Assembly: GCA_965223435.1 (NCBI GenBank)
Contig: CBDCWQ010000007.1
Span: 1-64,000 of the forward strand
From: CBDCWQ01 sp965223435
GTDB lineage: Bacteria > Myxococcota > Kuafuiibacteriia > Kuafuiibacteriales > Kuafuiibacteriaceae
DNA length: 64,000 bases
Reading direction: 5' to 3'
The notes beneath the pieces were generated by a model. That model was not told the DNA's origin. It ran no database searches and saw only the letters and a program-made list of their open reading frames with translations. Within the stretch, counting starts at the first letter, position 1; every line of letters begins with the position of its first letter. Shown here one piece after another: positions 8,664-17,402 of this stretch. The position numbers and the translations under genes are program-made.

Positions 8664-10121
8664 TTGTCAGCAGATCATGAACCCAAATCGGCTCCGCTTC
8701 CCCGAATGGGCAGCGATCCGAGGCGCGATCACCGGACGGCGGACATCACCGGTACCGACGATCTCGAAAGGCTCGAAGAAACTGAAATCAGACTGGTGGT
8801 CGAACTTTTGCCGGACGGCCGGATTCGGGCCCCCGCCCAGCCTGCTCGTGAGTTGTTGCGTGATCGGCTTCGTCACGCTGAAGTACTCCGAACCGGGCCT
8901 GGCTGGGCCGTTTTTCGGGGGCTCGATGTGATCACGGCCCAAGCGCCGAGCGCCTCTATACTGGGTCGAGAGATTGTCGCCGCGGGCACCATCGGCGCCC
9001 ATGGCGTGTCGTTAATTGACTACATCGGCTTTTTGGCCAACGGGTACGAAACCGGAGTATTTTCAGGGGCCTCGGGAGACGTCGAACGCTCGGTTTACTT
9101 CTTTAAGGGGGACGTTGTTTGGGCGTCGTCGACGGCCCCCGAAGACCGTCTTGGCGAGTTCTTGTTGCGCCGAGGCAAGATCACACGAGAGCAATTGCAG
9201 CTGGCGATAGCCGACGGTTCGAAAAAAATCGGCCGCGCCTGTGTCGAGCGGGGCTTTATTGCGGCCCACGAGCTGTGGGCTATGGTTCAGGGGCAGTTGA
9301 CAGAGATTTTTGACAAGCTGCTCGCAACAAAAAGCGGTCTTTGGACCTTCTCAAGGGTATCCATCGAGGCGCTTGCCGAGTCTCAGATCAACATCTCGAC
9401 TCAGGGTCTGTTGGTCGATGCCCTGAGAAGGCTGGACGAAATGCAGGTCTACCGCAAACAAATTCGCTCGTCCGATGTCTTGGTGCAGGATCTCCGGCGC
9501 GGCGAAGAACGAGGCCGCCCTATCGCCGGTGTTCCTAAGGAGGTTCTTGAGGAAGCCACCCAGCTGATGTGGCAAATTCCGGGAACGGCGACCATTCATG
9601 AGTTGATGCGCATCCTCGGCAAGGGGGAGTTTGAAGTCACTCGGGTGGTGCATCACCTCGTGAAAGCGAAGGTGCTTGGCATCGTCGAGACCGGAGAGAG
9701 TGGCCCGATTCCGAGGCGGGGCGTGATGGTCTCGAAAACGCAGGCGCGAGAGGTTATTGGTATTTACTCCATGGCCATTCGCGAAGTTTTCGACGAAGTC
9801 CGGAGACTGGGGCGAGCCGATGAGCTCAGGCGCGCTGTCGCCGAGTTCTTGAAATACGATTCGGGGCCCCATGGCGAACTCTTACATTCTGTTTCCATCT
9901 TGCCGGAAGGGGGTCTCGACGAGGACTCTCTTTTGGCGATCATCCAGCAAGGCAAAACCGCGCAAGATTTGAGTGACGCGCTCTCGGAGCTTCTTTTTTT
10001 CATCTTGTTCCAGGTGACCGATTTTCTGGGGCGAAGGCGGGGTGACGATCTTGCCCGACGTGTGAAATTGATTCATGGCATGCTTGCCGGTGAAGGTCTC
10101 CCTCGGGACCCGGAAGAATGA
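8664..10121 (+). CDS. DUF4388 domain protein
   Basis: A 485-residue cytoplasmic protein without membrane segments. Residues of roughly 90-250 match the DUF4388 (PATAN-like) pattern common in Myxococcota, with GVSLIDYIGFLANGYETGVF, then FFKGDVVWASS and the EDRLGEFLLRRGKITREQL helix pair. The C-terminal half is helical and unassigned. Such domains are usually attached to gliding, two-component or GTPase signalling systems. The TTG start at 8664 lies one base after the previous stop and has AAGAGG at a suitable distance. The next ATG in frame is 8706. The stop overlaps the following ATG (ATGA), so this is one step in a coupled gene chain. Confidence 0.85.
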   Translation: MSADHEPKSAPLPRMGSDPRRDHRTADITGTDDLERLEETEIRLVVELLPDGRIRAPAQPARELLRDRLRHAEVLRTGPGWAVFRGLDVITAQAPSASILGREIVAAGTIGAHGVSLIDYIGFLANGYETGVFSGASGDVERSVYFFKGDVVWASSTAPEDRLGEFLLRRGKITREQLQLAIADGSKKIGRACVERGFIAAHELWAMVQGQLTEIFDKLLATKSGLWTFSRVSIEALAESQINISTQGLLVDALRRLDEMQVYRKQIRSSDVLVQDLRRGEERGRPIAGVPKEVLEEATQLMWQIPGTATIHELMRILGKGEFEVTRVVHHLVKAKVLGIVETGESGPIPRRGVMVSKTQAREVIGIYSMAIREVFDEVRRLGRADELRRAVAEFLKYDSGPHGELLHSVSILPEGGLDEDSLLAIIQQGKTAQDLSDALSELLFFILFQVTDFLGRRRGDDLARRVKLIHGMLAGEGLPRDPEE

Positions 10122-10798
10122 GATGTGTTCCGCGAACTTGGGTGGGGTTCGTTTGTCTCGCGGGGGTTTCGGGCTGCCCTGACGACCCCGTAAAGCCTCC
10201 CGAGGGCCAATGGACTCCGTCCACCAAAGAAACGTCCACCACCCTTCGTGACCAAGCCTTTGGTTTTGACCTCAAAGTGGCACCGGGTTGGCGACGGAAG
10301 GCGACCGCGGGCGGCGAGCCAAAGACGCTCTATGCTTTCGAGCGCGAGACCAAAGACAAGACGTCGTTGGTGGCTCCTCGGATGGCCATCACCGTCGAAC
10401 CCGCAAAGGCCTCTGTTCCCCAGGTGTCATTTCAATGGGCCCTCAAGGAGCTCCAACAAAACCTCGCGAGTAACCCCAAAGTGCGCGTGACTCGCACAGG
10501 GTTAAGCACCCGACAAGTAGGGCCTCACAAGCTTGGTGATCTTGAGCTAAGCTACGAGATGTCTCAGGGCTCACTTCGCCAAGCTGTTTATCAAAGAGCC
10601 ATCCTCGTGCTTCTCAGGTCGCCTGATGGTTCCCGAAACACGCTCAGCTTTCATTTTACCTATCTTAAGGAAGACCGGAGCGTCGTGGATGGCGAGGTCG
10701 AAGACATGATCGACAGCTTGGTGTTTTTGGACTCCATGACCGACAATGGAGGAGGCCGTAAGGAGAAAAGAGAGCCTATGGGAGTACCGAAGCCGTGA
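10118..10798 (+). CDS. Predicted lipoprotein, DcrB/PsbP-like fold suspected
   Basis: A 226-residue protein. It begins MRCVPRTWVGFVCLAGVSGC, a lipoprotein signal with lipobox GVSG-C and an Asp-Asp just after the cysteine. The mature part opens with AFGFDLKVAPGWRRK and ends with a VEDMIDSLVFLD helix, an arrangement like DcrB/PsbP-type small envelope proteins that start 'xFsi.yP.gW' and close on an acidic helix. That family match is my inference. The ATG overlaps the DUF4388 stop and its own stop overlaps the next GTG, so expression is tied to both neighbours. Confidence 0.8.
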   Translation: MRCVPRTWVGFVCLAGVSGCPDDPVKPPEGQWTPSTKETSTTLRDQAFGFDLKVAPGWRRKATAGGEPKTLYAFERETKDKTSLVAPRMAITVEPAKASVPQVSFQWALKELQQNLASNPKVRVTRTGLSTRQVGPHKLGDLELSYEMSQGSLRQAVYQRAILVLLRSPDGSRNTLSFHFTYLKEDRSVVDGEVEDMIDSLVFLDSMTDNGGGRKEKREPMGVPKP

Positions 10799-11850
10799 GC
10801 GACAATCTGCTTGTTCCTTCATTGCGAACCCCTGAGCGTACGCCCATCCCGGGGCTGCCCGACGAGCTGATCGAGCTCCATTTACACGCGGGTGGTGGCG
10901 TCGCCCCACATATTCTTTTTGAGATGGCGCACGAGCAGGGCATCAAGCTGCCCGTGCGGAACTACTTCGAGTTTCGGGAGCTGGTGACCTCGAACCCGGA
11001 AAAAGTCAAAAACCTCGATGACTATCTTAAGATCCTCCATCAGTGGACGGAAAAAATACAGTCAAGCCCCCACGCCATTGAGCGCGCTGTCTACGAAATC
11101 TTCGCCAAGGAGTATCGAGGATCGAGGGTTTCGACTATGGAACTGCGCTTTAACCCCATGAAGCGAAATTTGGGAGGCGAGCGCGATCTGGATCATATCA
11201 TTCATGCTGCCCTTAGGGGTCTTGATCGGGCTTGCCTCGAGTACAGCATCACCGGGGGCCTTATTTTTTGCCTGGCCCGAGAGTTTGATGCCGATCTCAA
11301 CGAAATCATCGTCGAAAAAGCGATTCGATACCGACAACGGGGTGTGGTGGGCATCGACCTGGCGGGGACCGAAAAGAAAAACCTAGAGCTTGACCCGGAT
11401 TCGGTGGGTCGTTTTGCGGGGATGTTTCAGGACGCGCGCAATGCGGGGCTCAAGACGACGATTCACTCTGGTGAAACGCCCTATACCAATGCCGATGGTG
11501 TCATTGCCAGCGTCAAAAACCTCAAAGTGAATCGAATTGGGCATGGCATTCGGGCAGCTTACAGCGAGGAGGCCATGAAGATCCTGAGGGAAGAGGATGT
11601 GGTCCTCGAAATATGCCCAACTTCGAATCTACATACCCGCGCCGTTCGTGATATCGAAGAGCTACGGTTCGTTCTGAGAACTTTTTTGGACCACCGCGTG
11701 AAGTTCACGATCAACACCGATGCGACCTACATGCTTGCGACCGATCTGCGCCGAGAGGTTGAGCTCCTCGTGACCGCCGGGATCCTGAGCGCCGACGAAG
11801 TTCGCCGGTGCTTCGAGATAGCCCGCGAGGCCCTGTTTATTACGCCATGA
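10795..11850 (+). CDS. Adenosine deaminase-family metallohydrolase with altered substrate pocket
   Basis: A 351-residue protein of the adenosine/AMP deaminase family, which hydrolyses the 6-amino group of purine nucleosides with a bound zinc. Metal ligands are present: HLH at 29-31, H224 (TIHSGE with E227), H250 (RIGHG) and D309. Two departures stand out. The usual HLDG after the first motif is HAGG, and the usual Asp-Asp of NTDDP is NTDA, so the second Asp (A310 here), which normally contacts the purine, is missing. It may act on another aminated substrate. The GTG start overlaps the preceding stop (GTGA). Confidence 0.87.
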   Translation: MSDNLLVPSLRTPERTPIPGLPDELIELHLHAGGGVAPHILFEMAHEQGIKLPVRNYFEFRELVTSNPEKVKNLDDYLKILHQWTEKIQSSPHAIERAVYEIFAKEYRGSRVSTMELRFNPMKRNLGGERDLDHIIHAALRGLDRACLEYSITGGLIFCLAREFDADLNEIIVEKAIRYRQRGVVGIDLAGTEKKNLELDPDSVGRFAGMFQDARNAGLKTTIHSGETPYTNADGVIASVKNLKVNRIGHGIRAAYSEEAMKILREEDVVLEICPTSNLHTRAVRDIEELRFVLRTFLDHRVKFTINTDATYMLATDLRREVELLVTAGILSADEVRRCFEIAREALFITP

Positions 11851-12590
11851 CCCCCTCGCCGCCAGCGCAAAAACCGCGAGATGGCACCGGTGCTCTCGTT
11901 TGCATTCCAACCTTCAACGAAAAGGAGAACATCGGGCCCATCGTGGCGGCCGTTCTTCAGGCCATTCCCAAGGCGAACGTGCTGGTCATCGACGACGGTT
12001 CTCCCGACGGAACCGGTGCGCTCGCCGACAGCATCGCGAAAGAGGACACCCGCGTGTTTGTTCTTCACAGAGGCCAAAAAGAAGGACTCGGCAAGGCGTA
12101 CATTGCGGGTTTTTCGTGGGCGCTCGCGCGCGGCTATCATTACGTGATCCAATTTGACGCCGATTTTTCTCACAATCCTCAGTATCTTCCAGGCTTTTTG
12201 GAACTCCTGCAGGACGCGGACGTGGTGATTGGCTCCAGACGCGTGCCCGGAGGGGGAACGCAAAATTGGGGCTGGATCCGGAGACTCACCTCGTGGGGGG
12301 GGAGTCTTTATGCGCGTCGGGTGCTGAGCCTGGACGTTCGCGATCTGACTGGCGGTTTTAACGGCTTTCGGTGCGATCCCTTGGCTGCTTTGATGCGTCG
12401 TCCCTTCGACAATGCAGGTTATGGATTCCAAATAGAGTTGAAATACCGAGCCATTTGTATGGGTTTTAAGGTCGTCGAGTCGCCGATTATCTTTGTGGAC
12501 CGCACGCAGGGACGTTCCAAGATGAGTCGCAAGATCTTCGCTGAAGCGATGCTCAAGATCGTCCTGCTTCGGCTAAAGCAGGACCAGTAG
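11847..12590 (+). CDS. Polyprenyl (dolichyl)-phosphate glycosyltransferase, GT2 family
   Basis: A 247-residue soluble enzyme of the DPM1-like group, which moves mannose or another sugar from a nucleotide donor to a polyprenyl phosphate at the inner membrane. It has CIPTFNEKENI, the VIDDGSPDGT donor site, the QFDADFSHNP metal motif, DVVIGSRRVPGGG and the late VDRTQGRSKMS motif typical of the subfamily. There are no C-terminal membrane helices, as in soluble DPM1. I chose ATG 11847, which overlaps the deaminase stop in an ATGA. It is the last gene in the chain from 7826. The sugar and acceptor are unknown. Confidence 0.92.
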   Translation: MTPSPPAQKPRDGTGALVCIPTFNEKENIGPIVAAVLQAIPKANVLVIDDGSPDGTGALADSIAKEDTRVFVLHRGQKEGLGKAYIAGFSWALARGYHYVIQFDADFSHNPQYLPGFLELLQDADVVIGSRRVPGGGTQNWGWIRRLTSWGGSLYARRVLSLDVRDLTGGFNGFRCDPLAALMRRPFDNAGYGFQIELKYRAICMGFKVVESPIIFVDRTQGRSKMSRKIFAEAMLKIVLLRLKQDQ

Positions 12591-12655
12591 CCGGGGCGGC
12601 CCCAGCGAATCCGCGGAGTCGCCGTGACGAGGCACCTGGTTGAAAAACGGCTTTG

Positions 12656-15475
12656 TTAGGGCGTTTTTCGCCTCAGGGGAACGTGGATCACGGTAGGACG
12701 ACCATCTTCCGGCATCACCAGGGTCTTGGAGAGTGAGTGGTGGCGGTCGAGCTCCAAGCGCAGTTGGTATGTTCCACCGGGTTTTAGGCCCGTCAGGGTG
12801 AGGGGCGTGGGCTCCGATTGCAAGGTCTCGTTGACGTAAATGCGAGCACCCGAAGGCGTCGTGCGAATGGTCAAATGGGGCTCATCCTGCGAAAGAGGGG
12901 TGCGGTAGATGTAGATGCCCAGGGCCAGCAAAAGGCCGGCCATGAGGACCAGGGCAATCATCGCAACTTTCCGGTTTCGCGGCCGTGGCAACTCCGTGGG
13001 CAGCGATAGATCCTCCCGGGCGGCCTTTTCTTGATGGGCCAGCACCGCCGGCTCGCTTCGGGGCTTGGGGGCCGCATCTTCCCGAACCCCTTCAGGGCCC
13101 GGGGGCTTGCGTAGAAGCCCGGGCGGCTGTCGTGGTTGCGGCGAGGGTTCAGCGAGAACCTCCTCCAAGGACAAGTTTGCTGGCGGGACGTTGGTACTGC
13201 CAATGCCCGCGGAGTCGTGTTGGACGCCATCGCGAACGGAAGCGCTCCGGCCGTCGGCCATGGGTTTTCTGCCGGCTTGCGCTTGCGGGGCGTCCAAGAC
13301 CAAGGGTTTTGGTGTCCTTGGCGGGCTGCCCTGATAGACCGGACCGGCCTTAGTGGCTTCGAGGGACTGTGATGCGTGTCGTGGCAGGAGCGAATTCGGT
13401 AGCGCCTGGCCTGACGGGACGTCGCGCGATGATTCCCCGGTCTTGTCCTCACTGAAGAGGCTGTCGGTCGGAGAGACATCGGCGATTCTGGGTTCTGGGA
13501 AGTCAGCTCTTCGGGGGCCCTCGTCCGGCGTGATGTCGATACTTTCGGGTATACCAGAGGACGTCGATTGGGCTTCGTTCTCAAGGAGGTCTGCTTTGAG
13601 ACCCTCTGGGAGGCCGGTGCTCGCAACGGTCTGTTCACCGAGCCAGGGGTCGTCGGTTTCGGACTCCTGCTGTGTTTCGCCCGAGACCTCTACGGCGATG
13701 GGCGCATGATAAGGCACTTTCTCCGACTCCGCGATGACGGCCTCCGACGCCCCAGATTTGGATAGAAGACGCCTGATGAGCGCGTCCATGGCTGTCGATG
13801 GGCTTTCAGATTCGTCTACGCTGTCGAACCCTGTGGCCTCCTCGAAAAAGATGTCGGTTTCCTCCAGAAGGTGCTGGTGGGCGCTGATACGAATCTGAGG
13901 CAGCGGGAATTCGTGGTCCGGTGGTTCGTAAGCCGGTTGCGTGGGTGTAGGCGCTCTGTTGGGTCGGTTTGAATCACTGGCAAACAATCGGGGGCCTTCT
14001 TGGTTTTCACCGGTCACGACATCGCGCTCTGACACGGTGTCCTCTTTGGGCGGAAGGAGCGCTTCGTCTCCTCTTCGAGTGGGTACCCACGAGTCTTCGT
14101 CGGGTGCGCCCCCATCCAGGCGGTCGAGAAGGGCGCCCTCCGAACCGGGTGGCCTCGGGGCGAGTTTTTCGGAAGAGCGAATCACAGACGGCGCGGGCGC
14201 TGGCCCCGGTTTTGAAGCATCTTGGCCATGGATCGTGCTGTCGTTCGACGGGTCACGGGGAACGAGCTTAGGCCCAGAGGCAGCGCCGTTGTCCGACTCC
14301 TCTTCGAAACCGAGTACGGTGCGTTCTTCGCCGAATCCCGAATCATCTTCTCGATCTTTGGGCCGCCGTGCCCGTTCTTGTGCCGTTTCGCGCGCCGCGC
14401 CCACCGGAGGGGGTGCGATCATCATGCTTTCACGAGAGATGGACCACGAGTCCGAATCGGCGCTGTTTTTCACCTCTTGACTCGCGGTCAGTCCGCTTCG
14501 CTCCCGGCCGCCGGGACTCTCAGCCTCGGGGGTTTCATCCGGAAACAGGCTGGTAATCCACTCGCCCAAAGAAACGCTGTTGGAGCGTCGTGGCGCCTTG
14601 CCGGCAAAGTCCTCGAGGGCGATCTGGGCTTCCTGCGCGCTTTGGTACCGGCGGCTCGGCCTTTTTTGCAGGGCCTTGTCGATGATCGCCGACAGATCTC
14701 GCGGGACCTTAGGATTTACGAGGCGTGCGTCCACGTGCGGTTCTTGCACAATGGCTTTCAGGGTCTGGATCGAGTTTTCTCGCTCGAAGGGGCGTTTTCC
14801 GCAGATGAGCTCATACAAGACGATCCCCGCGGCGAAGACATCCGAGCGCGCGTCCACTTTGTCTCCACGAATTTGCTCCGGAGACATGTATGCGTATTTG
14901 CCTTTGAGGACCCCTGCCCGCGTGTGGGCTATTTTTGAGGCGGCCTTGGCGATGCCAAAGTCGACCAGTTTGACCGTGCCGGAAAATGACAAAATGATGT
15001 TTTGAGGCGACACATCGCGGTGAACGATGGCCAACGGTCTGCCGCGAGGATCGGTCCGGGTATGGGCGTAGTGGAGCCCCTCGCAGGCGAGTGCCAGGCA
15101 CCTCGCGATGTACTCCATCGGAAATGATGCACCCTCGCGTCGACATTTCTTGGCTATCGTCGAAAGGTTGCGACCGGGAATGTACTCCATGGCGATGAAG
15201 TAGCTGTCATCAGATTTTCCGAGGTCATAAATCTGAACGATATTGGGATGGGAAAGCTGGGCAACAATTCGCGCCTCGTCGCGAAACATGTTGATGAACT
15301 CTTGATCGTACGCCAGATGCGACAAGATGCGCTTGATGGCGACGAGCTTCTCGAAGCCCTCCATCCCTACCTGTCGGGCCAAAAACAGTTCTGCCATCCC
15401 GCCTGTGGCGATCTTGCGAAGAACTTCGTAACGCCCAATCTGCTCTGAGGGCGTGATCACTTGCTGATCCGGCAC
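12656..15475 (-). CDS. Transmembrane Ser/Thr kinase with C-terminal PEGA domain (HRDVS catalytic loop)
   Basis: A 939-residue kinase. The domain spans about 15-295: TGGMAELFLAR near 24-34, ATP lysine K48, HRDVSPQN at 152-159, DFG at 172-174, YAYMSPEQ after it. The catalytic-loop lysine is replaced by Ser156, a variant I associate with myxobacterial kinases; other catalytic residues remain. A very long acidic, disordered cytoplasmic linker (about 310-840) leads to one membrane helix (VAMIALVLMAGLLLALGIYI) and a short PEGA domain (SGARIYVNETLQSEPTPL). The long linker could carry phosphorylation or docking sites. It lies downstream of ffh on the same strand but is separated from its own upstream neighbour by about 220 bp. 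Confidence 0.93.
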   Translation of the reverse strand: MPDQQVITPSEQIGRYEVLRKIATGGMAELFLARQVGMEGFEKLVAIKRILSHLAYDQEFINMFRDEARIVAQLSHPNIVQIYDLGKSDDSYFIAMEYIPGRNLSTIAKKCRREGASFPMEYIARCLALACEGLHYAHTRTDPRGRPLAIVHRDVSPQNIILSFSGTVKLVDFGIAKAASKIAHTRAGVLKGKYAYMSPEQIRGDKVDARSDVFAAGIVLYELICGKRPFERENSIQTLKAIVQEPHVDARLVNPKVPRDLSAIIDKALQKRPSRRYQSAQEAQIALEDFAGKAPRRSNSVSLGEWITSLFPDETPEAESPGGRERSGLTASQEVKNSADSDSWSISRESMMIAPPPVGAARETAQERARRPKDREDDSGFGEERTVLGFEEESDNGAASGPKLVPRDPSNDSTIHGQDASKPGPAPAPSVIRSSEKLAPRPPGSEGALLDRLDGGAPDEDSWVPTRRGDEALLPPKEDTVSERDVVTGENQEGPRLFASDSNRPNRAPTPTQPAYEPPDHEFPLPQIRISAHQHLLEETDIFFEEATGFDSVDESESPSTAMDALIRRLLSKSGASEAVIAESEKVPYHAPIAVEVSGETQQESETDDPWLGEQTVASTGLPEGLKADLLENEAQSTSSGIPESIDITPDEGPRRADFPEPRIADVSPTDSLFSEDKTGESSRDVPSGQALPNSLLPRHASQSLEATKAGPVYQGSPPRTPKPLVLDAPQAQAGRKPMADGRSASVRDGVQHDSAGIGSTNVPPANLSLEEVLAEPSPQPRQPPGLLRKPPGPEGVREDAAPKPRSEPAVLAHQEKAAREDLSLPTELPRPRNRKVAMIALVLMAGLLLALGIYIYRTPLSQDEPHLTIRTTPSGARIYVNETLQSEPTPLTLTGLKPGGTYQLRLELDRHHSLSKTLVMPEDGRPTVIHVPLRRKTP

Positions 15476-15695
15476 GTGTTCTCCCCCTCACAAGGGGCTC
15501 AACGAGCGTACCCCATCCAGGGGAAGTTCGACACTCCTGGCCTTCATCCCCGGGGAAGTGCGGGGTTCTTGGGTATGTTTTGGGCGCGAAAGGGGGTTGC
15601 TGTGGGTCTCGTGCTCCGCTTCACCGAGCGGGGCCCGAAAATGTCAAACTCAGGGTGCCTCCCCGACACAGCCCGGGGGCTCCAAGGGGGTACGA

Positions 15696-17303
15696 CTAGC
15701 GGCGGTTCTTTTTTCGCGCTTTTCGCGCTTTCTTTTGCTTGCGCTTCAATTTGGCGCGATCCGTTTTTTTGGCTTCTGGAGCCTTTCGAAGGTGACCAAA
15801 ATACTCACGCCTCGATCCAGCTTTGGGAGGCACAGCGGTCAGGGGCTCTGGGACTTCTTCTTGTGCGGGGACCTCCGGAATGTCGAAGGCCTCACCGAAG
15901 ATTTCAGCCACATCCAGTCCGCGCAGCTTTCGAACCTGCGCCAGTTGGTTGATTCCAGGGATTCGGGAAAGAAGAGAGGGCTCGTCCCCCAACGCGATCA
16001 TCATCCGCCGCATGGTGTCGTATTTGGTCAGGACGTCGAGGATTTGGTCTTCGGGGCGTCCAGAGCCCCGGGTGACACGCGCGAGCCTTCGTGGATCCCG
16101 GCACAGCGCAGGCCTTCTCCGCTCGAGCGGCGTCATCGAGTCGTGCACGGCAATGATTTTGGTGAACTCTCGTTCGTCGGGACGAAAACCCTCAGGCAAG
16201 CCCTCCTGAAAGACCGGCATCTTGTCGAACAGATCCTGCAAAGATCCCATCTTTTTCAGAACACCGATCTGCTCGACAAAATCCGTCATGTCGAAGTGCC
16301 CGCGAAACATGCGTTCCGCATCTTCTTCGGCTTTGTCCTGGTCGACATGCCGCTCGAACTCTTTGACCAAGCCCACGACGTCGCCCATTCCGAGGATGCG
16401 TGATGCCAATCCCTCGGGTCGGAAGGGCTCCAGGCTGTCCATAGACTCACCCGTGCCGAGAAACTTGATGGGCTTTTGGGTGATGGTCTTGATCGAAAGC
16501 GCCGCACCGCCACGTGCGTCGCCGTCCAGCTTGGTCATCACGAAACCGGTGATCCCCAAAGACTCATCAAATGCCTTTGCGGTTCGGACGGCGTCCTGGC
16601 CAATCATGGCATCCACCACGAGCAGGGTCTCTTGGGGCTTGGTTCGGGCCTTGATGTCTTGAAGTTCTCGCATCAAGCCTTCGTCGATGGCGAGCCGCCC
16701 GGCGGTATCGAAGATGACGACGTCTCGCTTGTCTTTGCCTGCGCGGGCCAAAGCATCACCACACAGGGTCAGCGGATCTTGGCCCCGTTCCGAGAACACC
16801 GGGATGTGGACTTTCTTGCCCAGGGTCTCCAGTTGATCGATGGCCGCGGGCCGCTGAACGTCGGCCGCCACCAAAAGCACCCGTTTGTCATGTCTCGAAC
16901 GAAGCCAGTGGCCGATTTTAGCCGAAGTGGTGGTCTTTCCCGAGCCCTGAAGGCCCACGATCATGACCGCGGTGACGCCCATCGGCGCCAGCGAGAGATC
17001 CTGTTCGCTTGGCCCCATCAGCGCTTCGAGCTCGTCTTGGCAAATGGCAACAAACTGGTGATAGGGGGTGATCGCCTCCGTGCGGCCGTCGACCTCGTAG
17101 TCGGCCACTTTGGCGACGATTTCGCTTTTGCTTCTCTCTTGGAGGCGCGCCAGAAACTGCTTGGCGACCTCCAGATCGACGTCGGCTTCGAGCAGGGAAA
17201 GACGGATATCCCGCATCGCGGCACCGAGGCTTTCCTCGGTCACTGCGCTGCTCATGAGTCGGCCTTTGGCCGCGCGAAACCCCTTGGCGACCGTTTCGAG
17301 CAT
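15696..17303 (-). CDS. ffh: Signal recognition particle protein Ffh with basic C-terminal extension
   Basis: GTPase of the signal recognition particle, which targets nascent membrane proteins. The 535-residue protein has the N domain, the P-loop GLQGSGKTTTSAKIG (about residue 117), the DTAGR and TKLDGDARGG motifs of the SRP GTPase, and an M domain (GMGDVVGLVKEF, then RRLARVTRGSGRPEDQI and the TMRRMM helix). It is longer than the usual 430-480 residues. The surplus is a C-terminal tail of about 85 residues ending in a Lys/Arg run (KRKQKKARKARKKNRR), which could add RNA or ribosome contacts. It diverges from the O-antigen polymerase gene. Confidence 0.97.
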   Translation of the reverse strand: MLETVAKGFRAAKGRLMSSAVTEESLGAAMRDIRLSLLEADVDLEVAKQFLARLQERSKSEIVAKVADYEVDGRTEAITPYHQFVAICQDELEALMGPSEQDLSLAPMGVTAVMIVGLQGSGKTTTSAKIGHWLRSRHDKRVLLVAADVQRPAAIDQLETLGKKVHIPVFSERGQDPLTLCGDALARAGKDKRDVVIFDTAGRLAIDEGLMRELQDIKARTKPQETLLVVDAMIGQDAVRTAKAFDESLGITGFVMTKLDGDARGGAALSIKTITQKPIKFLGTGESMDSLEPFRPEGLASRILGMGDVVGLVKEFERHVDQDKAEEDAERMFRGHFDMTDFVEQIGVLKKMGSLQDLFDKMPVFQEGLPEGFRPDEREFTKIIAVHDSMTPLERRRPALCRDPRRLARVTRGSGRPEDQILDVLTKYDTMRRMMIALGDEPSLLSRIPGINQLAQVRKLRGLDVAEIFGEAFDIPEVPAQEEVPEPLTAVPPKAGSRREYFGHLRKAPEAKKTDRAKLKRKQKKARKARKKNRR

Positions 17304-17402
17304 CTACGGCGTGGCACGGCCATAGCACGCGGTTGCGCCGTCGTCCAACGCGAGCGCATTTTCTCGTTTACAGGGTCCGTAGCCCAGGGGTACCAGGCGC
17401 CG

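Noticed and set aside
16476..17402. Upstream extension of the O-antigen polymerase frame
   Set aside because: It lies antisense to ffh and reads as shadow sequence; the membrane protein begins after 17403.
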